Shown here: piece by piece, positions 45,693 to 54,832 of the stretch
How the letters are laid out: each line of letters opens with the position of its first letter
Position numbering within the stretch: position 1 is the stretch's first letter
Origin: JBNGOQ01 sp050589645
GTDB taxonomy: Bacteria > Bacteroidota > Bacteroidia > Flavobacteriales > Flavobacteriaceae
DNA: 64,000 nucleotides
Assembly: GCF_050589645.1 (NCBI RefSeq)
Contig: NZ_JBNGOQ010000002.1
Span: 620,001 to 684,000 of the forward strand
Reading direction: 5' to 3'
Program-made: the position numbers and the translations under genes
Notes under the pieces: model-generated
Seen by the model: the letters and a program-made list of their open reading frames with translations, nothing else
Database searches by the model: none
Told to the model about the DNA's origin: nothing

Positions 45693-46748
45693 TTACCATT
45701 CCAACAAAACACGTTGAGCGGAAAAACCCGGTCCAAAGCTAAGGAGCAAACCTTGTTCACCAGTTGCGATATCTTTTTTTAAAAAACGTTCCAACACATA
45801 GAGTACGGTAACACTGCTCATATTGCCATAGCGCCTAAGGGTCTCCCTGGTATCATCCAGGTTCTTCCCGAGCGCTCCGAACAGCTCTTCCACCGTTTGC
45901 ACGATCTTGCGGCCCCCTGGATGGAAAACCAGATGATCCACCTCCCTGATCGATGTGCCATGCCGTTTCAAAAAGGGGTGCACGATTTTTGGGAAATGTG
46001 ATGCAATGGTTTCCGGAACCGCAGGGTCCAGAATCATACGGAGCCCAGTATTGGTAAGGTCAAATCCCATTAAATGCGTTGCTTCCTTAAAATGATACAT
46101 CTCTTCTCCTTTAATTTTGGGTCCGTTGGCACCTTCTTCCGAGGAAAGCAACACACAGGCCGCCCCATCCCCGAAAATTGCGGCACTGACCATATTGGCC
46201 ATGGAATAATCACTCAATTGAAAGGTGGCAGTGGGACTTTCCACGGCCACTATGGCCGCCCTTTTACCAGGGTTTGATTTCAAAAAGTTACTGGCGTAGA
46301 TCAAACCAGATATTCCGGCGGCGCAACCCATCTCCGTGACCGGTAAACGCACTACATCCTGTCGGAGTTCCAGTGCATTGATCAAATAGGCATCCAGGGA
46401 CGGGATCATGATTCCCGTACAACTCACGGTGATGATGTAATCCAACGAATCTGCTTCCCAGCCTGCCTCGTCCAAGGCCTTTTTTAATACCGCACTACCC
46501 AATTTCTTGACCTCCCTGACGTAGATATCATTCTTTTCCTGAAAGGAGGTGGCCGTAAATACTTCCTCAATACTCATGATCCCATAACGCCGATCTACTG
46601 CCGCCCCTTCGAAAATCTTTAACACCTTGCGTCGAAAACGCTCGTCTTGATCGGCCAACCACATTTCCACAAAGGGCAGTATTTCCTTGGTATCACGGCT
46701 ATGGGGGGGCAACTGCTTCGCTACCGTTGTTATTCTTATATCATTCAT
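45693..46748 (-). CDS. Type III polyketide synthase (chalcone-synthase superfamily)
   Basis: 351 residues. The Cys-His-Asn triad is intact: C110 in ITVSCTGIMIPSLD, H276 in HLVFHPGGRK, N309 in RRYGNMSSVT. The C-terminal SFGPGFSAQ is a family hallmark. Such enzymes condense malonyl-CoA onto an acyl starter and cyclise the chain to resorcinols, pyrones or phloroglucinol. With an ACP, ketosynthase, dehydratase and enoyl reductase next to it, a fatty starter is likely; with a methyltransferase and a flavoprotein, an alkylresorcinol or quinone-type product is plausible. It overlaps the methyltransferase gene by 8 bases. Confidence 0.93.
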   Translation of the reverse strand: MNDIRITTVAKQLPPHSRDTKEILPFVEMWLADQDERFRRKVLKIFEGAAVDRRYGIMSIEEVFTATSFQEKNDIYVREVKKLGSAVLKKALDEAGWEADSLDYIITVSCTGIMIPSLDAYLINALELRQDVVRLPVTEMGCAAGISGLIYASNFLKSNPGKRAAIVAVESPTATFQLSDYSMANMVSAAIFGDGAACVLLSSEEGANGPKIKGEEMYHFKEATHLMGFDLTNTGLRMILDPAVPETIASHFPKIVHPFLKRHGTSIREVDHLVFHPGGRKIVQTVEELFGALGKNLDDTRETLRRYGNMSSVTVLYVLERFLKKDIATGEQGLLLSFGPGFSAQRVLLEW

Positions 46749-47466
46749 ACATCGCGCTTAGTCGGGCCGTTTCAATGACCCATACATATCTGAAGGCCCA
46801 TTTCCAATGAATTGTATGCCTTACATTTGGCAATCTCCGGGAAAAATCAACCAATTCTTTTTTTGTGAAGCCGCTTTTGATGGAGAGCAATCCATCGTAT
46901 TTAGCAATTTTTGTTTTTATAAAAATAAGACGAAAAGCTTTAAAAAGATAGCAGGCCAAATAACTTCTGTGTAAGTCATTTATAACCACGCCAATAGACG
47001 CCAGCTTTGCAAATTTTTCCAAAAAAATGGGAATCTGCCCATCTTCAAAATGATGCATGGTTAGTGTGCACAGCATGATATCGCAATCCAGATCGGTCGT
47101 TTTCATATCCAGGATATCCTTCTGGAGAAAATGGATTTCCGGAAATTTGAAGCTGGCCTTCTTTGCAATGTCCAGCGTCTTTTCGCTGAGGTCTACGCCG
47201 ATCAATTTAACCAGGACTCCCAGTTTTCTAAAGCGCAGGGCTACTTCCCTTAGTATGGCACCATCGCCACAACCCATATCCACTATGGTATAACTTTCCT
47301 TAGGATAGGCACGGACCAAGCGTTCAACCTCCTTTATGGTAATCCTGTTCCCCCCCAACATCCTGTTGGACCTGTTGATATCCTTTAGCACTTCCACCAG
47401 GACCTCCGTACCCATCCTTGGGTCGTCCATTAATTCGGTTTCTCTATTTCGTAACGATAAGTCCAT
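46741..47466 (-). CDS. Class I SAM-dependent methyltransferase
   Basis: 241 residues. Motif I is VDMGCGDGAI (about 62-71), with the acidic GVDLSEKT strand end and DILDMKTTDLDCDIML downstream. The C-terminal half is hydrophobic. It probably methylates the polyketide ring, either O- or C-methylation; which cannot be read from sequence. The gene shares one base with the flavoprotein gene, showing tight coupling. Confidence 0.88.
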   Translation of the reverse strand: MDLSLRNRETELMDDPRMGTEVLVEVLKDINRSNRMLGGNRITIKEVERLVRAYPKESYTIVDMGCGDGAILREVALRFRKLGVLVKLIGVDLSEKTLDIAKKASFKFPEIHFLQKDILDMKTTDLDCDIMLCTLTMHHFEDGQIPIFLEKFAKLASIGVVINDLHRSYLACYLFKAFRLIFIKTKIAKYDGLLSIKSGFTKKELVDFSRRLPNVRHTIHWKWAFRYVWVIETARLSAMYE

Positions 47467-48593
47467 TAAACAACAACGGGGTTTCCATGAGTTTTCCGTA
47501 TCAATCCCTTCAACAGCCAGGGCGAATTTGCCACGCTTCCCATGGACAGATCAGACAGCGTATGGTTCAATAGGACGGACTGCAACAGTCTTCCCATTTG
47601 TAATCGGCCCCTAAAGGTCCTATTCCATTTTCGGGTATAATCGGCCTCCATGACGGCCCGATCATAATGTTTGTCCTTGAAGTATCTGCAGATCAATTCT
47701 ACCGCAATTTTAGCACTGTGTATGGCCATGGCCATGCCGTTACCACATAAAGGGTGGATCAGTCCGGCCGTATCCCCGCACATGAGTACATGGTTTTCCA
47801 CGGCTTTTTTTGGGCTAAAGGATATTTGGGCAATGCTAAGTGGGCGTTCAAACAAAGGACGGGCTTCTTCCAGGAATGCACCCAGCAAGGGGTTTCTTTT
47901 TACCACATTGGCATTAAAGCTTTCAATGTCCTTTTCCTTTTTGAAACTATTGTATGAAACCAAATAACAAAAATTCACCGCCCCGGTCTCTGTTTTGGAA
48001 AGTCCGCCATACCCGCCCCGGAAATTGTGCAGGGCTACCAGATTTTCCGGAAATCCATCATGTCTATAGTGTGCTTTGACGCCCAGCCAGGGCGACTTCC
48101 GCCCGATGAAATTCCTGTTGAGATGATGATCAAGGTTAGCTCTTTTGCCGTAAGCACCGATCACGATAGGTGCCGTAAAGATGCGGCCCGTATCCGTAGT
48201 AACTGTAAAAAGATTGTTGTTATAACCTACCGCGGTGGCGCTCCCAAAGACAAAATTGACCTGTAGGAAAAGGGCGCGTTGGTACAGAAGCCTGTCCAGC
48301 GCATATCTACTTATGCCCTTGCCTCCCAGGGGAAGCTTGGCCCGCAACGATTTCCCCGCAATGGTGCTTAATTCCAGGGTGTCAATGGACACCGCTTTGG
48401 CCTGCGTCAGGGACACGCCCAAATGGTCTAGGTAATCCAATATTTCATTGGAAACATATTCGCCGCATACCTTGTGATGGGGGTACTGTTGCTTTTCTAT
48501 GACCAGGACCGTATACCCTTCCCTGGCTATGTGCAAAGCTGCCGTAAGTCCTGCCAATCCCCCGCCAACAATAATAAGATCGTAATCGTTCAC
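47466..48593 (-). CDS. FAD-dependent monooxygenase/oxidoreductase of the PKS operon
   Basis: 375 residues, GTG start at 48591-48593. The dinucleotide-binding motif IIVGGGLAGLTA is at the N terminus and the second FAD motif LMCGDTAGLIHPLCGNGMA follows at about 280. HHKVCGEYVSNE is typical of the geranylgeranyl-reductase/aromatic-hydroxylase group. Hydroxylation or reduction of the aromatic product is plausible. It is the first gene of the operon, 72 bases from the ompA terminator. Confidence 0.88.
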   Translation of the reverse strand: MNDYDLIIVGGGLAGLTAALHIAREGYTVLVIEKQQYPHHKVCGEYVSNEILDYLDHLGVSLTQAKAVSIDTLELSTIAGKSLRAKLPLGGKGISRYALDRLLYQRALFLQVNFVFGSATAVGYNNNLFTVTTDTGRIFTAPIVIGAYGKRANLDHHLNRNFIGRKSPWLGVKAHYRHDGFPENLVALHNFRGGYGGLSKTETGAVNFCYLVSYNSFKKEKDIESFNANVVKRNPLLGAFLEEARPLFERPLSIAQISFSPKKAVENHVLMCGDTAGLIHPLCGNGMAMAIHSAKIAVELICRYFKDKHYDRAVMEADYTRKWNRTFRGRLQMGRLLQSVLLNHTLSDLSMGSVANSPWLLKGLIRKTHGNPVVV

Positions 48594-48618
48594 TTTAGGA
48601 AGATACGTATTCTAAACT

Positions 48619-48648
48619 AAAAAATCCCGGTGTATTACCGGGATTTTC
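48619..48648 (-). terminator. Rho-independent terminator after the ompA-like lipoprotein gene
   Basis: A perfect 10-bp stem (48621-48630 with 48638-48647), 7-base loop, and six T on the minus strand. It separates the ompA/lipocalin operon from the PKS operon. Confidence 0.93.
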
Positions 48649-48662
48649 TAGGGGACAATAAA

Positions 48663-49340
48663 CTATTGTTTTGTTTTTTCCTTTGCTTCCTGCTTTAAAG
48701 CTTCGTTGGCCACAATGGCGAGTTCCACTCTACGATTCTTGGCCCTACCCTCAGCAGTGGCATTGTCCTCCCGGGGTTGCGTCTCCCCATACCATTTTGT
48801 GGTAAATCTACCAATGGATACTCCTTGGCTCGCAAGGTATTTGGTGACGGATTCCGCTCTTTTTTGGGATAGCGTCATATTATATGTGTCACTTCCAGAG
48901 CTATCCGTATGACCTTCCACAAGAATATTGGAATTTGGGTATTCCTTAAAAATTCCCGCCAAGCGGTCAAGCGTTGTGGCCGCGTTGCCCTTAATGTCGG
49001 ACTTGTTGGTCTCGAAATACACGCCGCTGTTCTCGTCAAAGGTTACATTGATCCCCTCACCTACCCGGGTTACTTCCGCTCCAGGTACTTCAGACTCTAT
49101 GCGCTCTGCCTGTCGGTCCATTCGGTTTCCGATATAGCCACCGGCGGCACCACCTACAACACCTCCGATAATGGCGCCCACCGCGGTTTTCTTACTGATC
49201 AGTCCTCCGATAACAGCACCGCCAACAGCACCGATTGCCGCGCCTTTTTGCGTGTTATTTGCATTCTTGACCGTACTGCAGCTTGCAATCATGGCCACCA
49301 TCATTGCAAACGATACCCCTTTGATTATTGTTCTTTTCAT
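48663..49340 (-). CDS. OmpA-family lipoprotein with glycine zipper
   Basis: 225 residues. The lipoprotein signal ends in MIASC. A glycine-zipper region (about 33-72, repeated G-A-A-I-G-A-V-G-G pattern) could insert in the outer membrane. The OmpA domain (about 100-210) has VEGHTDSSG, MTLSQKRAESV and KNRRVELAI. It differs from the OmpA protein at 8213 by the zipper in place of a coiled coil. It lies in one operon after the lipocalin gene, 4 bases apart. Confidence 0.92.
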   Translation of the reverse strand: MKRTIIKGVSFAMMVAMIASCSTVKNANNTQKGAAIGAVGGAVIGGLISKKTAVGAIIGGVVGGAAGGYIGNRMDRQAERIESEVPGAEVTRVGEGINVTFDENSGVYFETNKSDIKGNAATTLDRLAGIFKEYPNSNILVEGHTDSSGSDTYNMTLSQKRAESVTKYLASQGVSIGRFTTKWYGETQPREDNATAEGRAKNRRVELAIVANEALKQEAKEKTKQ

Positions 49341-49344
49341 GTTT

Positions 49345-49830
49345 TTAGTTTTTTGTGAATTGATATACTATGGTGACGGGTTCCCCATCTACCGATACGT
49401 TGGATTTTAAGGTCATGGCCTCGGCAGTAAGATTGGAAATATTAAGACGATAACCTACCCCGCCGGAAATGTCCTTTAATTTTTCATCGATGAATTTAAA
49501 TTGCAATTGACTCGAATAGCTTTCGGGACGTTCAACCACTGACCAGCGGATAAAGCGTTCCCCTCCGTTACACAGTGTACTGTTGTTGATAGTATATTTT
49601 CCCGTGCTGTTGTTGTCCCTAAAGAACCACTGACTTCCTTCAAAGCAAATGTCATCGGCATCGTTAAAAATAACCGATTTAAAGTTACCAGTATTGTTCT
49701 CATAGGAAATGGCATTGAGCGTCCAAGTGCCGCTCAATAGATTGCGTTGACCTCTTGCCGCTTTGGAAACTGAGCAAGAAACAACGAGGATAGCGGTCGC
49801 TGCCAGCAACCAAATCAACTTCTTATTCAT
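49345..49830 (-). CDS. Lipocalin-like lipoprotein
   Basis: 161 residues. A lipobox (LVVSC) is followed by LSGTWTLNAISYEN, the G-x-W of lipocalins, and FRDNNSTGKYTINNSTLC, FIRWSVV and the repeated beta strands of a small barrel. No ligand is indicated. It is the first gene of the operon with the OmpA lipoprotein. Confidence 0.78.
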   Translation of the reverse strand: MNKKLIWLLAATAILVVSCSVSKAARGQRNLLSGTWTLNAISYENNTGNFKSVIFNDADDICFEGSQWFFRDNNSTGKYTINNSTLCNGGERFIRWSVVERPESYSSQLQFKFIDEKLKDISGGVGYRLNISNLTAEAMTLKSNVSVDGEPVTIVYQFTKN

Positions 49831-49926
49831 AATATTAGAGTTTAGTTCATACTATATACGAGTGACCGAAAAAAATGATCTTTGAGACTCGTTAAGTTAT
49901 TGTTAAAATTGTTAATTCCCACTATT

Positions 49927-51903
49927 TCAATAAGCTAACAGATCCGATAGGATCTGGCGGAAGCGTTCCTTTGGCAGATAGTTGTTTTCCAGTTTCCTCG
50001 CAAAGGGAATTGGGGTCTCAAGGCTAGCCACCCGTCGTACCGGGGCGTCCAAATGTTCAAAGCAATGCTCCATGACCAGGGCCGATATGTCACTGGCCAC
50101 GCCCCCGAACATACTATCTTCCTGGAGGATAACCAATTTGCCCGTTTTTTTCACCGAGGCATACACGGTTTCCATATCCAACGGGACCAAGGTCCTAAGG
50201 TCGATAAGGTCGGCCGATATCTCCGGGCGATCCTTCAATACTTCCATCGCCCAATGCACGCCGGCTCCATAGGAGACGATGCTGATATCATTGCCTTCCT
50301 GTAACAGAATTGCCTTGCCAAGTGGAAGGGTATAGTAGTCCATGGGTACCTCCTGATATAGGCTGCGGTACAAAGCCTTATGCTCAAAAAACAATACCGG
50401 GTTGGGGTCATTGATGGCCGTAGCCAAAAGTCCCTTGGCGTCGTAAGGAAAAGCGGGATACACCACTTTAAGCCCAGGGGTCTTCGTAAACCAGGCCTCA
50501 TTGGTCTGTGAATGGAAGGGCCCCGCTCCCACGCCTGCCCCACAGGGCATACGGATGACCACATCTGCCTTCTCGTCCCATCGGTAATGTGCTTTGGCCA
50601 AATAGTTGACAATGGGATTAAAACCGCTGCTTACAAAATCGGCGAACTGCATCTCCATCACTGCCTTCATGCCATTTATGGAAAGTCCCATGGCCGCGGA
50701 AACCACAGCCGATTCACAAATGGGAGTATTGCGCACCCGCTCCCTACCAAAGTGCTCCACAAAGCCCTCCGTAATCTTAAAAACACCTCCGTATTCCGCA
50801 ATGTCCTGCCCCATGACCACCAAGTTATCATGCCGTTCCATGGCCTGTCCCAGGCCATCGGAAATGGCATCAATCAAACGTATTTTTTTTACTATCGAAC
50901 CATGTTTAACTTCCTCGTATACAGTATTTTTAAAAACATCTTCTAATTCTTTACTTTCATCCAAAGAAATCTCCTCTTCATTAAAGGCCAGCTGTAGGTT
51001 TTCTTCAATTTCGGCATCTATTTCCCGCTGTATGGAACCCATCATTTCCTGGCTTAGGATCTTCTCCGATAGCAAGTGGGCCGCAAAGTTGGAAATAGGG
51101 TCTTTTTCTGCCCATTGGGCCATCAACTCCTTGGGCACATATTTGGTGCCGCTAGCTTCCTCGTGCCCACGCATGCGAAAGGTCTTGAATTCCAACAGTA
51201 TGGGCCTCGGTTTTTTGCGCATACTTTCACTTAGCTTTTTAACTTGGGTATAGACCTCCAGAATGTTATTGCCATCGATCTGATGCGCCTCCATTCCGTA
51301 ACCGATGCCCTTATCGGCCAAGTGTTCGCAACGATACTGTTCAGCTGTTGGGGTGGAAAGGCCATATCCATTGTTTTCTATACAAAAAAGAACAGGCAGG
51401 TCCCAAACGGCCGCTAGGTTAAGTGCCTCGTGAAAATCCCCCTCACTAGTGCCCCCTTCCCCGGTGAAGACTGCTGTAACCCTAGGCTGCTTTTTTAATA
51501 CTTCGGCCAGGGCTATACCATCGGCGACGCCCAATTGGGGGCCCAGGTGTGAGATCATGCCTACAATTTTGTACTGCTGCGTACCAAAGTGGAAACTTCG
51601 GTCCCGTCCCTTGGTAAATCCGCTCGCCTTACCCTGCCATTGCGCAAATAAACGGCGCAAAGGGATGTTTCTAGTGGTAAAAACACCGAGGTTGCGATGC
51701 ATGGGCAGTATATATTCTTTTTCGGTCAGTGCACTGGTCACGCCTACCGATATGGCTTCCTGGCCAATGCCACTGAACCATTTGGAAATTTTTCCCTGAC
51801 GCAGGAGAATCAACATTTTTTCCTCAATACGCCTGGGTCTTAGCATGGCCCTATAGAGCTGTAATTGTATTTCCTTGCTGAGCTTCCCGCTTTTGTATTT
51901 CAT
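49927..51903 (-). CDS. Fused alpha/beta E1 component of 2-oxoacid (branched-chain-type) dehydrogenase
   Basis: About 658 residues from the ATG at 51901-51903, which matches the start of the E1-alpha domain; an in-frame frame extends further upstream without support. The alpha half holds the thiamine-diphosphate signature (GEGGTSEGDFHEALNLAA ending in CIENN). The beta half begins near residue 345 (RLIDAISDGLGQAM) and runs to the transketolase C-terminal domain (LVILQEDSMFGG). Separate E1-alpha and E1-beta are joined in one chain. It decarboxylates a 2-oxoacid, probably branched-chain. No E2 or E3 gene is adjacent. Confidence 0.93.
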   Translation of the reverse strand: MKYKSGKLSKEIQLQLYRAMLRPRRIEEKMLILLRQGKISKWFSGIGQEAISVGVTSALTEKEYILPMHRNLGVFTTRNIPLRRLFAQWQGKASGFTKGRDRSFHFGTQQYKIVGMISHLGPQLGVADGIALAEVLKKQPRVTAVFTGEGGTSEGDFHEALNLAAVWDLPVLFCIENNGYGLSTPTAEQYRCEHLADKGIGYGMEAHQIDGNNILEVYTQVKKLSESMRKKPRPILLEFKTFRMRGHEEASGTKYVPKELMAQWAEKDPISNFAAHLLSEKILSQEMMGSIQREIDAEIEENLQLAFNEEEISLDESKELEDVFKNTVYEEVKHGSIVKKIRLIDAISDGLGQAMERHDNLVVMGQDIAEYGGVFKITEGFVEHFGRERVRNTPICESAVVSAAMGLSINGMKAVMEMQFADFVSSGFNPIVNYLAKAHYRWDEKADVVIRMPCGAGVGAGPFHSQTNEAWFTKTPGLKVVYPAFPYDAKGLLATAINDPNPVLFFEHKALYRSLYQEVPMDYYTLPLGKAILLQEGNDISIVSYGAGVHWAMEVLKDRPEISADLIDLRTLVPLDMETVYASVKKTGKLVILQEDSMFGGVASDISALVMEHCFEHLDAPVRRVASLETPIPFARKLENNYLPKERFRQILSDLLAY

Positions 51904-52045
51904 TATGATGATTTGGAATTTTACACTAAAAGCGCGATAAAAGTAGCAAAAAGGGTCGAGGAAAGTTGCGCATAACAAGGGAATATTTTTGGGCCTACAT
52001 AGCTTTTATTTTCTTAAATTTGAAGTACACTTTTAAACTTAAGAG

Positions 52046-52996
52046 ATGAGCGGTATACCCAGTGTAGATCTTCGGGATTTTTTATCCGAAGATTCAAGTA
52101 GAAAGGAAAAATTCATTAAGGAAATAGGAAGCGCATTTGAGGATATAGGATTTGTGGCGCTAAGAGGGCATTTTTTGTCCCCAGAGCTGGTTGATGATCT
52201 TTACAGCGAAATAAAGCAGTTCTTTAATCAGCCTCAAGAGCTAAAGGATAAATACGAAATTGCTGGCATTGGCGGGCAACGGGGATACACTTCCTTTGGG
52301 AAAGAACATGCCAAGGGAAGAAAGGAGGGCGACTTAAAGGAGTTCTGGCATTTTGGACAGTACGTGGAGGACAATCCCAAATTGGAAGCGGAATACCCGG
52401 ACAATGTTATGGTGGACGAACTGCCCAGTTTTAATGCGGTGGGGAAAGAGACCTATAAAATGCTTGAAAAAACGGCGAAATATGTGCTACGGGCCTTGGC
52501 CTTGCATCTGGGCTTGGAAGAGACCTATTTTGATGCGTATATCAAAAACGGAAATTCCATTTTGCGACCCATCCACTATCCTCCCATTACCTCCGAGCCG
52601 CAAAATGCGGTACGCGCGGCGGCACATGGGGATATTAATCTGATTACCTTACTTATGGGCGCCCATGGTAAAGGGTTGCAAGTACAAAACCACGAAGGCG
52701 AATGGGTAGATGCTATTGCGAAACCCGAAGAATTGATGATCAATGTAGGCGATATGCTTTCCCGTTTAAGTAACAATAAACTAAAGTCTACCATTCACCA
52801 GGTGGTGAACCCGCCTCGGGAACTCTGGGGGACTTCACGTTACTCCATCCCCTTCTTTATGCATCCCATTAGCGAAATGCCCTTGAATTGCCTGGAGGAT
52901 TGTATTGATGCCGAACATCCCAAAAAATTTGAGGATATCACTGCAGGGGAGTTTTTGCACGAACGTCTCATTGAATTGGGCCTTATTAAAAAATAA
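52046..52996 (+). CDS. Isopenicillin N synthase-family 2-oxoglutarate/Fe(II) oxygenase
   Basis: 316 residues. The facial triad is H194-x-D196 (AAHGDINLI) and H251 (STIHQVVNP), and R265-x-S267 (RYSIPF) binds 2-oxoglutarate. The N-terminal DIGFVALRGH block belongs to the same family. Substrate unknown. It heads a plus-strand group with a DUF120-like protein and SUI1, separated by a few dozen bases. Confidence 0.93.
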   Translation: MSGIPSVDLRDFLSEDSSRKEKFIKEIGSAFEDIGFVALRGHFLSPELVDDLYSEIKQFFNQPQELKDKYEIAGIGGQRGYTSFGKEHAKGRKEGDLKEFWHFGQYVEDNPKLEAEYPDNVMVDELPSFNAVGKETYKMLEKTAKYVLRALALHLGLEETYFDAYIKNGNSILRPIHYPPITSEPQNAVRAAAHGDINLITLLMGAHGKGLQVQNHEGEWVDAIAKPEELMINVGDMLSRLSNNKLKSTIHQVVNPPRELWGTSRYSIPFFMHPISEMPLNCLEDCIDAEHPKKFEDITAGEFLHERLIELGLIKK

Positions 52997-53034
52997 ATGA
53001 TGTGCGGGTCAAAAACCACATCAACACAAGTACA

Positions 53035-53490
53035 ATGATGACAAAAATACAGGCCAAGGTCATTCCAGGCTATGGGGCGGCCTCGGGGAAAAACCAGGAC
53101 CAGCGTTATCCCAAAGGTACCATAAGCGTGCAGGCCGCTTTTTTTGAGGAAAGAGGGTTGGACCTGAGTTCTTTTTTTAAGGGAACGCTCAACATCGATA
53201 TTTCGCCCTATACCTTTGAGATCAAAAAGCCCAAACACTTTTTTGAGCAAGTGGATTGGTCCGAACACATACCTCCGGAAAATTTCTATTTTTTTGATAT
53301 TTCCCTCTTTCACAAGGGAACCTCCTACGAAGGATTAATCTATATGCCAGACCCCAAAACCAAGACAGAACATGTGCAGCAAACAACGACCTTGGAGCTT
53401 GTTCTTCCCAAGGTGGCGGGACTAGAATACGGGCAAGAGGTGTCCGTAGGAATAGACCAGGGCCAACTGCAGCTTAACAAAAGGAATTGA
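53035..53490 (+). CDS. DUF120-like (CTP-dependent riboflavin-kinase-like) small protein
   Basis: About 150 residues from one of two adjacent ATGs at 53035/53038 (a GTG lies further upstream at 53002). I recognise a pattern close to archaeal riboflavin kinase: IPGYGAASGKN at the N terminus, KGTLNIDI in the middle (GTLN supplies the Mg-binding Thr and Asn in that family), and a hydrophobic YEGLIYMP strand followed by a C-terminal VLPKVAGLEYGQEVSVGI. This is inference from remembered sequence. If right, it is unusual, because this organism should already have bifunctional RibF. The gene stands 4 bases upstream of SUI1. Confidence 0.55.
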   Translation: MMTKIQAKVIPGYGAASGKNQDQRYPKGTISVQAAFFEERGLDLSSFFKGTLNIDISPYTFEIKKPKHFFEQVDWSEHIPPENFYFFDISLFHKGTSYEGLIYMPDPKTKTEHVQQTTTLELVLPKVAGLEYGQEVSVGIDQGQLQLNKRN

Positions 53491-53493
53491 CCT

Positions 53494-53823
53494 ATGGATT
53501 TACAAGATCAACTAAAACATCTTTTCCCAGATCATGTTCCCACTGAAAACGAAGAAAATCAGGAGAGAAAAAATGATATCTGGTTACAGGAAGACCCCAT
53601 CATCTGTAAATATGAAAAAAGAAAAGGGAAACCTGTTACCCTCCTGGAAGGGTACACGGGTGCAACGGATGATTTCAAGAAACTCGCCAAAGAACTCAAG
53701 ACCAAACTTAGTGTTGGCGGCACTTTCAAGGACGATACCATTATTATCCAGGGCGACTATAGAGATAAGATTATGAGCCTTCTCAGAGAAAAAGGTTTTA
53801 GGGTGAAGCGTGTAGGGGGTTAG
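53494..53823 (+). CDS. SUI1/YciH-type translation initiation factor-like protein
   Basis: 109 residues. The SUI1 domain is the C-terminal half: KRKGKPVTLLEGYTG, FKKLAKELKTKLSVGG and IIIQGDYRDKI, ending in FRVKRVGG. It resembles bacterial YciH, which acts on start-codon selection; the native role here is unknown. It is coupled to the preceding gene by a 3-base gap. Confidence 0.92.
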   Translation: MDLQDQLKHLFPDHVPTENEENQERKNDIWLQEDPIICKYEKRKGKPVTLLEGYTGATDDFKKLAKELKTKLSVGGTFKDDTIIIQGDYRDKIMSLLREKGFRVKRVGG

Positions 53824-53898
53824 TTTTCTGTTAATTTTTTTTTAATATTTTAGATTAAATGTTACTTTTAATCGTTAAAGACCTAATCAACAGCCAAC

Positions 53899-54831
53899 AT
53901 GAGTTCCCTTCTACATATTACTAATGGTGATAGTTTTACCGAGAAATTAAAATCCCTGGATCTAAAAGGGGATATTATTACTTGGAGAGAAATGCTTTGC
54001 GAAGGAAAAACACTTACCAATGTGGGCAGTGAATCTTTTTGGAAGACCCGCTTCGAATTTCTGAACAAACACTATAAAGTTTCCAAATCGCGCTTCATAG
54101 AGCTCACATTAAAGGAATACCGCTCGTTGTGCAATCACAAACAACAGGATCGTATCGTACTCTGGTTCGAATACGATCTTTTTTGTCAAATCAATATGCT
54201 CGCCGTAATCAGTTGGTTAAAGGCGCATAGAAGGCACGCGGAAATATCACTGGTCTGCAGTGGCAAGGAAGACGAAACCGATACGCTATACGGCTTGAGT
54301 GAATTAAGCGATGAACAGTTGTTAGGCCTCTATGAAAACAGGACACGTCTTAGCCAGGACGATATAGAATATGCGGATTATGTCTGGCAGCTTTACTGTG
54401 GCGACAGCCCAATTCGTTTGGAACATCTGACAGATTTCAGAAATTACAATTTTAATTATTTGGAAGATGCCATTACCGCACACCTAAAACGTTTCCCCTC
54501 AATCAAGAATGGCCTAAACCATATGGAAAACAAAATGTTGCAGTTGTCTTTGGAGAAAAAACCATCCTCCAAACGGGAACTTTTGGGCGTTATCCTAAAA
54601 AATCAGGGCTTTTATGGCTATGGCGACACCCAATATGAGCGGGCAATATCCAGGCTTAAGCCTTTGTTTACCTCCTTTAATCCTGTAAGACTTACCCGAA
54701 AGGGCAAGCAAATCCTGGAGGGGAAAAGTAATTACTACTCCAGCATAAGGGACAGTGATGTCTATCTGGGCGGCGCATTAAAATATAATTTTCTCTACAA
54801 TACCGCCACAGATAAAATTCTAAAACTATAG
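53899..54831 (+). CDS. DUF1835 domain-containing protein
   Basis: 310 residues. The N-terminal DUF1835 signature is LHITNGDSF...WREMLCEGKT. The C-terminal half contains helix-rich segments and a winged-helix-like end. Reported or predicted functions are unknown. The gene precedes a nucleoside phosphorylase with one base between, so they form an operon. Confidence 0.82.
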   Translation: MSSLLHITNGDSFTEKLKSLDLKGDIITWREMLCEGKTLTNVGSESFWKTRFEFLNKHYKVSKSRFIELTLKEYRSLCNHKQQDRIVLWFEYDLFCQINMLAVISWLKAHRRHAEISLVCSGKEDETDTLYGLSELSDEQLLGLYENRTRLSQDDIEYADYVWQLYCGDSPIRLEHLTDFRNYNFNYLEDAITAHLKRFPSIKNGLNHMENKMLQLSLEKKPSSKRELLGVILKNQGFYGYGDTQYERAISRLKPLFTSFNPVRLTRKGKQILEGKSNYYSSIRDSDVYLGGALKYNFLYNTATDKILKL

Positions 54832-54832
54832 C

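Noticed and set aside
42879..48593. Reading the lipid cluster as a flexirubin or aryl-polyene pathway
   Set aside because: Those clusters carry several ketosynthase/chain-length pairs, acyltransferases and ammonia-lyase or adenylation enzymes; here the core is a type III PKS.
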